Assembly (NCBI GenBank): GCA_017650905.1
Contig: JAGCDZ010000057.1
Span: forward strand, 1 to 45,438
DNA length: 45,438 nucleotides
Source of the DNA: Prevotella sp.
GTDB taxonomy: Bacteria; Bacteroidota; Bacteroidia; Bacteroidales; Bacteroidaceae
Reading direction: 5' to 3'
Part shown: positions 39,675-45,438 of the stretch, in pieces
Layout of the letters: each line of letters opens with the position of its first letter
Numbering within the stretch: position 1 is the first letter of the stretch
The notes under the pieces: generated by a model
Database searches by the model: none
Told to the model about the DNA's origin: nothing
Seen by the model: the letters and a program-made list of their open reading frames with translations, nothing else
Program-made: the position numbers and the translations under genes

Positions 39675-41198
39675 CTACTTATAGCACTCGAAGATTGTAT
39701 CGACGGTCTGCTTGGGAAGTTTCTTTGTCAAGAGGCTGACAATCCAGACTACTGGGAAGCCACCCATCATCGCGATAGCACCGCAGTTGATGGGGTTGAT
39801 GGGATTGCCAGCGAGCATATTGATAACCGTCAGTCCTACGCCCCAGATGAAGCAAGCCCAGACAGAGGCTGTTGTGACACCACGCCAGTAAAGACCCAGC
39901 ATGAACGGTGCGAGGAAAGCACCAGCCAACGCACCCCAAGAGATACCCATGAGCTGGGCAATGAACGTCGGCGGATTCAGGGCGATGAGCAAGGAGATGA
40001 CGATGAAGAACATGATAAGCACGCGCATCACCACCACCTTTCGACGCTCAATCTTCTCAGCCACGATATCGTCGATAGTTCCATCCTCCACTTCGCCAGG
40101 CAACGACTTCTTGTCGCGATAGATAAGGTCGAGTGTCATCGTTGACGAAGAGGTGAGCACCAGTGAGGCCAGCGTCGACATAGAAGCTGAAAGCACCAGC
40201 AGCACCACTAGGGCGATGAGCACATCAGGCAGGGTGACGAGCATAGCAGGCACAATCGAGTCGTAAGCGATCTTGCCTGTAGCCTCATTGATGACGGGTT
40301 CGTAGAGACGGCCGAAGCCACCCAGGAAATAACAGCCACCAGCCACGATGAAAGCGAATATCGTAGAAATGACCGTACCACGCTTGATGGCACTCTCGTC
40401 GGTAATCGAGTAGAACTTACCTACCATCTGGGGCAAGCCCATCGTACCTAACGACGTCAGAATGACCACACCCAACAGTCCCCACGGATCAGGACCGAAC
40501 CACGAGGCAAAGCCACCATTCACAGAAGGATCGGCATCAGAGGGAATGACTGCAAGTTTGTCGATAGCAGCCGTCAGACCACCCTGCGCATTCAGCACGG
40601 CGAGAATCACGGCCACAATACCGAAGAGCATGATAATGCCCTGAATGAAGTCGTTCATGGCCGTTGCCTTGTAACCGCCGATGATGACATAGACGGCTGT
40701 AAGGATAGACATGATGATGACACAATACTCATAGGGGATATCAAAGCCCATCTCAAAAAGACGGGAGATGCCGCTATAGACACCAGCGGTGTAAGGAATC
40801 AGGAACACGAAGGCGATGACGGAAGCCACAACACGCAGACCCTGATCGCTGAAACGAGTGCCGAAGAAATCTGGCATCGTACGCGACTCGATATGCTGCG
40901 TCATCAGTTTGGTGCGACGACCAAGGATGATCCAAGCCAAAAGAGAACCGATGATGGCATTGCCGATACCAATCCAGGCACTCGACATACCGTATTTCCA
41001 TCCGAACTGTCCGGCATAGCCCACGAAGACAACAGCCGAGAAATAAGAAGTACCAAAGGCAAAGGCCGTGAGCCATGGGCCTACAGCACGTCCACCCAAT
41101 ACGAATCCGTCAACACTTCTGGCCTGCTTACGTGAGTAAATTCCCACACCTACCATCACGACCAGGAAAATTATCGTCAATAAAACCTTAATAATCAT
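39675..41198 (-). CDS. Sodium:solute symporter (SSS family)
   Basis: A 507-residue membrane protein with about 13 helices, LeuT-like fold. IYSRKQARSVDGFVLGGRAVGPWLTAFAFGTSYFSAVVFVGYAGQFGWKYGMSSAWIGIGN is the typical N-terminal substrate/sodium region; GGYKATAMNDFIQGIIMLFG and SASMSTLASLVLTSSSTMTLDLIYR (with the sodium-site Ser/Thr) follow. Relatives transport proline, pantothenate, sugars or organic acids; the substrate is not predictable. It follows the porin gene by 31 bases on the same strand, so the pair probably takes the same nutrient across both membranes. Confidence 0.92.
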   Translation of the reverse strand: MIIKVLLTIIFLVVMVGVGIYSRKQARSVDGFVLGGRAVGPWLTAFAFGTSYFSAVVFVGYAGQFGWKYGMSSAWIGIGNAIIGSLLAWIILGRRTKLMTQHIESRTMPDFFGTRFSDQGLRVVASVIAFVFLIPYTAGVYSGISRLFEMGFDIPYEYCVIIMSILTAVYVIIGGYKATAMNDFIQGIIMLFGIVAVILAVLNAQGGLTAAIDKLAVIPSDADPSVNGGFASWFGPDPWGLLGVVILTSLGTMGLPQMVGKFYSITDESAIKRGTVISTIFAFIVAGGCYFLGGFGRLYEPVINEATGKIAYDSIVPAMLVTLPDVLIALVVLLVLSASMSTLASLVLTSSSTMTLDLIYRDKKSLPGEVEDGTIDDIVAEKIERRKVVVMRVLIMFFIVISLLIALNPPTFIAQLMGISWGALAGAFLAPFMLGLYWRGVTTASVWACFIWGVGLTVINMLAGNPINPINCGAIAMMGGFPVVWIVSLLTKKLPKQTVDTIFECYK

Positions 41199-41203
41199 AT
41201 CAT

Positions 41204-41232
41204 CTATAAACTATAAATTCAACTATAAACTA
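41204..41232. repeat. Heptamer array at the porin/symporter junction
   Basis: CTATAAA at 41204, 41211 and 41223, with TTCAA between and CTAAA after: the same words as at 17812 and 19335. The porin stop codon (41230-41232, minus strand) is in it. Confidence 0.6.
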
Positions 41233-42318
41233 AAACGCCACTTGTACTTGTGCCTGGAGCCAGTTGTAATCCTGGCTGCTGATATTCTCGCCACAGAGAC
41301 AACGGGTGTACTGCAGCTGCAAACGGCACTTCTTATAGAACCAGTATTGCAGGCCAACAGTCAGATTGGTCTGATCCCAGCCATCGACTGAAGTGTTGCG
41401 ATCGTAAGTCTCGCCAGAGGCTATGACATCGAGGGCACCCACCACAGGGATACTGGTGGTGACATAACCACCACGGGAGCCAACCTCGCCATCTTCACCA
41501 CCGAGCCACTCGGCACGGATGCTGGCAGGACGGGCCTCCTTGTACTGACCAGGAGAATAGGGTTGTGTCTTGTATTCCGCACCCACGCTGTAGCGGTTGC
41601 GCTTATAGTTGTCGCCTACCTGAATGCCTGGGTTCCATGCGGCCTTTCCCACAGCACAGCCTGTGCCGAGATAGCCAGAGCCCACGATGCGAAGACCGTC
41701 GAAGGGCTTCACTTCGAGTTTGGCGATAAAGTCTTTCTGATTGTTCAAATCCTTACGGTTGATACCCTGTCCGCTCATCAGTGCGAGGTCATAGTGCAGG
41801 AAGCCATTGAACAGGTCACCGTAAACATTAACACCCATGTCACGTCCATAATTCACACCATTCAGCGGATCGGGACCTTCGCCAGCCAGATAGAGCACGG
41901 CCTGCGAATAGACGTCGATCAATTCGAGCTGTGTCGGCGACATGGGATTCTCCATCGTATAAGAGTGCTTGAACTGTCCGATGCGGACGGTCAAGGACTT
42001 GTCGTTGGAGATGCGATAATCGGTGTAATACTCCTGAACCACGCTGGAGAAATCGTGCATAAACATAAATGACCAGCGGTCAGTGATGCGGGCCTTGGCC
42101 CATAGTAGTGTGCGTTTAAGGTTGTAAGAGTTGGTTTTGTTGCCGTTAGGATCCTGATAACTCCAGCCTCCCTGTGCGTAACCGTTAAATGTGATACGAC
42201 TTGTGAAATCCTTCATCCAGTCTGTTTCAGAACTCTTTTGTTGGCCCATTGCAGCCACACTACTGAACACTGCCAGCGCTACTGCCAGTGTTCGCCACAT
42301 AAAACTTTGTTTTCTCAT
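41230..42318 (-). CDS. Phosphate-selective porin O/P-like outer-membrane porin
   Basis: A 362-residue outer-membrane protein of the OprO/OprP-like family (Porin_O_P). A signal peptide (MWRTLAVALAVFSSVAAMGQ within the first 26 residues) precedes a barrel with NGYAQGGWSYQDPNGNKTNSYNLKRTLLWAKARITDRW, VRIGQFKHSYTMENPMSPTQLELIDVYSQA and a final strand ending in VAF. Despite the family name, members in Bacteroidetes may pass other anions. Co-transcribed with the sodium symporter. A TAATTTTG -7 element lies at 42359-42366. Confidence 0.88.
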   Translation of the reverse strand: MRKQSFMWRTLAVALAVFSSVAAMGQQKSSETDWMKDFTSRITFNGYAQGGWSYQDPNGNKTNSYNLKRTLLWAKARITDRWSFMFMHDFSSVVQEYYTDYRISNDKSLTVRIGQFKHSYTMENPMSPTQLELIDVYSQAVLYLAGEGPDPLNGVNYGRDMGVNVYGDLFNGFLHYDLALMSGQGINRKDLNNQKDFIAKLEVKPFDGLRIVGSGYLGTGCAVGKAAWNPGIQVGDNYKRNRYSVGAEYKTQPYSPGQYKEARPASIRAEWLGGEDGEVGSRGGYVTTSIPVVGALDVIASGETYDRNTSVDGWDQTNLTVGLQYWFYKKCRLQLQYTRCLCGENISSQDYNWLQAQVQVAF

Positions 42319-42358
42319 TTTGTCATTTGTTTGAAGTAATGTTAAGTTTATGCGCGTG

Positions 42359-42366
42359 CAAAATTA
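42359..42366 (-). promoter_or_regulatory. -7 element of the porin-symporter operon
   Basis: TAATTTTG on the minus strand matches TAnnTTTG. No TTTG at the usual 19-21 bp, so the call is weak. Confidence 0.4.
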
Positions 42367-42446
42367 CAACATTTCTTTCAAACAAACGACAAAAAGATAG
42401 AAAAACTTTAAAATAAGTTACAATTCGTCAACCGCACACCCTGAAA

Positions 42447-44918
42447 TCAGATATTCGGAGTGTCCCATACCTTGGTCTTAGTGCACTTCACGCCTTGCTT
42501 CTGTCTGTCAATCTTCAGTTCGAAATCACCCTCTTCGAGCGTCCACTTTCCATCAGCATTGACAAATGCGAGATTCTTGGCAGGAAGTTTGAAAGTGACG
42601 GTCTTCTGCTCTCCTGGCTGCAGTTCGATCTTCGTGAAGTCACGCAGACGCTTGTTGTCAGGCACAATCGAGGCCACAATATCACTGCTATAGAGCAGAA
42701 CAGCCTCCTTACCCACACGGCTACCCGTATTCTTCACATCGACACTCACCGTCAGAATATCATCAGCAGTGAAGGATGCCTTATCAACCTTCAGGTTTGA
42801 ATACGCGAAGGTGGTATAGCTCAGTCCATAACCGAAAGGCCACTGCAGACTGACTTTCGCATCGTAGTTATAAGCACCCGACATCGTGCCCACCTCTTCG
42901 CTGACCTTATAGTCATAAGTATTAAGAGAATTGATCTCACGCGGATAGGTGTAAGGCAACTTTGCAGAGAAGTTGACATCGCCTGCCAGAAGATTGGCAA
43001 GTGCATCGCCACCATAGTTGCCAGGAATGAGGATATCCACCACAGCCTTGGCCAGAGGCTCAATGTCAGCTATCAGACGCGGACGGCCCTCGTTGAGCAC
43101 AAGGATGATGGGCTTGCCGGTCTTCGCCAGTTCCTTCACGAGATTGCGCTGGTTCTCAGAGAGCCAGAGGTCTGTAAGGTTTCCTGGTGTCTCTGTGTAA
43201 GAGTTCTCACCAATGCAGGCGATGATGACATCGGCATTGGAAGCAGCATTGACAGCCTTATCGATTTCAGGTGCATTCTCATCGTAGTAGGCACCATTCT
43301 CATTATAGGTCACGCCCTGCTCCAAGATGATGTTCTGTTTACCATATTTATTACAGAGGGCTTCATAGATGGTGTTGTATTTCTCAGAAAGGTCTTCAGC
43401 CTTCGAACCCTGCCAGGTATAGCTCCAGCCACCATGCAGACAGCGCATCTGGTTGGCGTTAGGGCCTGTGAGCAGAATCTTCTTTCCCTTAGCCAGAGGC
43501 AGAACGCCCTCATTCTTCAACAGCACTTCACTCTCCTGGGCGGCCAGCAAAGCCTTCTGGGCAAATTCGTCGCTTCCGAACTTCTCATAGCCTTTACCAC
43601 CAGTATTGGGTTTCTCAAAGAGTCCCAGACGATATTTGGCACGGAGAATACGACGCACGGCATCGTCGATACGCGACATCTTCACCTTACCCTCGTTCAC
43701 CAGTTCTTTCAACAGAATGCAGAACTCCACACTATAGGGATCCATCGACATGTCGATACCTGCATTGATGGCAATACGGATGGCATCTTTCTTGTCCTTG
43801 GCCACCCGCTCACGAGAGAACAGATTATTGATATCTGCCCAGTCTGTCACCAGGAATCCATCCCACTGCAGGTCTTCCTTCAGCCACTTGGTCATATATT
43901 CATAGCTGGCATGAAGTGGTACACCATTGACAGAGGCCGAATTGACCATCATCGTCAGCGTACCAGCAAGTGCAGCCTGCTTGAAAGGCTCGAAATACTT
44001 CTCACGGATCATCTGAGGCGACAGATAGGCAGGGGTACGGTCCTTACCACTCCAGGGGGCGCCGTAAGCGAAGTAGTGCTTGGTACTGGTGCCTACGTGA
44101 TACTGATCGATGTGGTTGGGGTCATCGCCCTGATAGCCCTTAATCTCTGCCACCACCATCTTCGAGTTCAAGATGGCATCCTCACCAAAACTCTCATAGA
44201 CACGGGGCCAGCGCGGATCGCGGCTTAGGTCTACCACAGGGTTATATACCCAAGGGCAATTGGAGGCACGACTCTCGTAGGCAGTAATCTCAGCACCCGA
44301 GAAAGCCAGGTCGGTATTGAACGAAGCACCGATATTGATTGGCTGCGGGAAGAGGATTCCGCCCGCCGTGTAGGTCACACCATGGTTATGGTCGAGGCCG
44401 TAGATATCAGGGATACCAAGATACTTCATCGACTTCTCCTGAATCAGACCAATCCACTTCTGCCACTGGTCCACACTTGGGGCACGGGTACCAGGCGCAT
44501 TCAGGATTGAGCCCACCTTCCACTTCGAGATGAGGGTATCGAGCATCGTCTCATTGAGTTTCCAGACGCGTTTGGTGTCACCCTGATAGATGTCCACAGG
44601 AAAAGCGCCCAACTGGTCGATAATCTGCTGGTCTGTCTTTTTCAATACAGCATCCACTTCTTCTTTCGACCTGCCATATTGCTGCAGCACACTACGGACC
44701 TTCTCACGATCCACCTTAGCGTTCTCGACGGCCGTCTTACCCATCACGTCGAGATTCAGTTCGAGCATCTGGCCGATCTTCTCATCGAGTGTCATCTTGG
44801 CAAGTGTTTTCTCTACTTTCGCCTCTAAGGCAGCATCACGGGGGATTGCAGGTTTTACCTGTGCCATCACACTCATCGCGGCACAAGCCATTACCATCGT
44901 CATCAATACTTTTTTCAT
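42447..44918 (-). CDS. bglX: Glycoside hydrolase family 3 beta-glucosidase-like
   Basis: Exported 823-residue enzyme of GH3, probably a periplasmic beta-glucosidase acting on oligosaccharides from plant beta-glucans. Signal peptide [20 protein letters not shown]. The TIM-barrel domain holds [28 protein letters not shown], the substrate motif STKHYFAYG (Lys280-His281) and the nucleophile Asp359 in FLVTDWADI. An alpha/beta sandwich (about 470-640, with [20 protein letters not shown] and [14 protein letters not shown]) and a C-terminal fibronectin-III-like domain follow. Beta-glucosidase is the best match for this layout, but xylosidase or other exo-activity cannot be excluded. Promoter at 45010-45041. 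Confidence 0.92.
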   Translation of the reverse strand: MKKVLMTMVMACAAMSVMAQVKPAIPRDAALEAKVEKTLAKMTLDEKIGQMLELNLDVMGKTAVENAKVDREKVRSVLQQYGRSKEEVDAVLKKTDQQIIDQLGAFPVDIYQGDTKRVWKLNETMLDTLISKWKVGSILNAPGTRAPSVDQWQKWIGLIQEKSMKYLGIPDIYGLDHNHGVTYTAGGILFPQPINIGASFNTDLAFSGAEITAYESRASNCPWVYNPVVDLSRDPRWPRVYESFGEDAILNSKMVVAEIKGYQGDDPNHIDQYHVGTSTKHYFAYGAPWSGKDRTPAYLSPQMIREKYFEPFKQAALAGTLTMMVNSASVNGVPLHASYEYMTKWLKEDLQWDGFLVTDWADINNLFSRERVAKDKKDAIRIAINAGIDMSMDPYSVEFCILLKELVNEGKVKMSRIDDAVRRILRAKYRLGLFEKPNTGGKGYEKFGSDEFAQKALLAAQESEVLLKNEGVLPLAKGKKILLTGPNANQMRCLHGGWSYTWQGSKAEDLSEKYNTIYEALCNKYGKQNIILEQGVTYNENGAYYDENAPEIDKAVNAASNADVIIACIGENSYTETPGNLTDLWLSENQRNLVKELAKTGKPIILVLNEGRPRLIADIEPLAKAVVDILIPGNYGGDALANLLAGDVNFSAKLPYTYPREINSLNTYDYKVSEEVGTMSGAYNYDAKVSLQWPFGYGLSYTTFAYSNLKVDKASFTADDILTVSVDVKNTGSRVGKEAVLLYSSDIVASIVPDNKRLRDFTKIELQPGEQKTVTFKLPAKNLAFVNADGKWTLEEGDFELKIDRQKQGVKCTKTKVWDTPNI

Positions 44919-45009
44919 TGTCTTATTTGTTGTTAGTTAAAATGCGATTTTTATGTTAGAAGAACATCGACGTATGCCCTCTCCTCTATATTCTCTTCGA
45001 ACACCGCTG

Positions 45010-45041
45010 CAAAGATAGTGCAAATCGAATGAAAAACCAAA
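45010..45041 (-). promoter_or_regulatory. Promoter of the GH3 gene
   Basis: Minus-strand TATCTTTG (45010-45017) with TTTG (45038-45041) 20 bp upstream. A full consensus match, giving a leader of about 85 bases. Confidence 0.7.
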
Positions 45042-45270
45042 TTTATTTGGATTTTTCTGAGATGAAGCCTGTCTTCGATGAGAGCTGCGTTATGGTCTGT
45101 CTCATCGTGGATCGGACACAATACAGCTTGCTTTCTGACATAGGAAAAGACAAAAATATACTGAAAATGTGATTTTTTATTGTATTTTTGTTCCGAAAAT
45201 GTGATTTCCGCAAAATGGCCCAAATACTCAACCATCTTTATTAGTATTGCAAGTACAAAAATATCTTTAG

Positions 45271-45412
45271 TCCGCTTAAAATTCCGCTTAAAGTCGCTTA
45301 AATTTTCTCAGCGGAAATGCCCTATACAAAGGACTTTCCAAAGATTCTCGCTTAAAAGCCCACTTAAAGTCGCTTAAATTCTCGCTTAAAGTCACTTAAT
45401 TCTCACTTAAAT
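45271..45412. repeat. CGCTTAAA repeat array with a palindromic core
   Basis: About nine copies of (C/A)(G/A)CTTAAA: three to the left (45271-45303) and six to the right (45348-45412) of a core CGGAAATGCCC...TACAAAGG at 45312-45332. The right side has a 21-base period (ACTTAAAGTCGCTTAAATTC at 45362, again at 45383 and partly at 45404). GGAAA (45313-45317) can pair with TTTCC (45335-45339), and CCT with AGG inside. Confidence 0.75.
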
Positions 45413-45438
45413 GCCATAGCCGTTTCTCGTCAGTATAA

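Larger units (their letters stand above)
44919..45438. other. Non-coding region at the right edge
   Basis: The 520 bases after the GH3 start contain its promoter (45010-45041), a duplicated GAAAATGTGATTT (45163-45175 and 45195-45207), and the CGCTTAAA repeat array (45271-45412). I see no gene. Confidence 0.6.

Noticed and set aside
43434-44228. Long open frame antisense to the GH3 gene
   Set aside because: The codon pattern is a mirror of the strongly supported GH3 reading frame; no promoter or family resemblance.
45163-45207. Duplicated GAAAATGTGATTT as an operator
   Set aside because: Two AT-rich copies 32 bases apart, over 100 bases upstream of the GH3 promoter; not enough to support a regulatory site.

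Overview
The window looks like a chromosomal segment of a Bacteroidales bacterium, most likely Prevotellaceae (Prevotella/Segatella-like). The evidence is the Bacteroidetes promoter signature (-33 TTTG/TTG, about 20 bp, -7 TAnnTTTG) ahead of many genes, the near absence of strong Shine-Dalgarno sites, and family content: DUF4492-cydA-cydB, BspA-type leucine-rich repeats, an OprO/P-like porin, a BlaI/BlaR1-TonB pair, and the TIGR03915/TIGR03916 pair. I saw no rRNA, tRNA, CRISPR array, transposase or phage gene.

Layout. 1-10 kb, mostly plus strand: a small exported protein, a subtilisin-like protease, exonuclease VII (xseA, xseB), a minus-strand barrel protein, ilvE, a DUF805 membrane protein, trmB, a BspA-like LRR protein and an Mrp/ApbC ATPase. 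10-20.6 kb, minus strand: a run that reads (in transcription order) STAS protein, coiled-coil protein, TolC-like channel, HlyD-like fusion protein, two ABC-2 permeases, radical-SAM DNA-repair protein, TIGR03915 protein, DUF554 protein, and two exported proteins of unknown function. 20.7-25 kb: an unusual 965-residue ABCG-type half transporter, a lipoprotein, and an RsbW-like kinase on the minus strand. 25-28.2 kb: the cytochrome bd oxidase operon. 28.2-35.8 kb, minus strand: aldose epimerase-like protein, a short exported protein, a Nudix hydrolase, an esterase/EamA pair, aat, and a His-rich zinc/cadmium P-type ATPase. 35.9-39.1 kb, plus strand: BlaI/BlaR1-TonB and a barrel protein. 39.1-45 kb, minus strand: a sodium/solute symporter with its porin and a GH3 glucosidase.

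The most unusual content is not protein coding. (1) Degenerate tandem heptamer arrays occur at least eleven times. Six lie at gene junctions, where they supply stop and/or start codons. Five lie inside the open frames of xseA, cydA and the P-type ATPase and appear to have added peptide segments. (2) The convergent intergenic region 39132-39674 is packed with symmetric repeats: three 17-bp palindromes at exact 22-bp steps, a roughly 210-bp imperfect inverted repeat built from CCCTCACA/TGTGAGGG words around a CGGAAA...TACAAAGG core, and a second family with 22-bp steps. (3) A related core sits in a CGCTTAAA array at the right edge (45271-45412), so the two regions look like members of one undescribed repeat family. 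STAS and RsbW-like proteins flanking the ABCG transporter suggest a partner-switching circuit.
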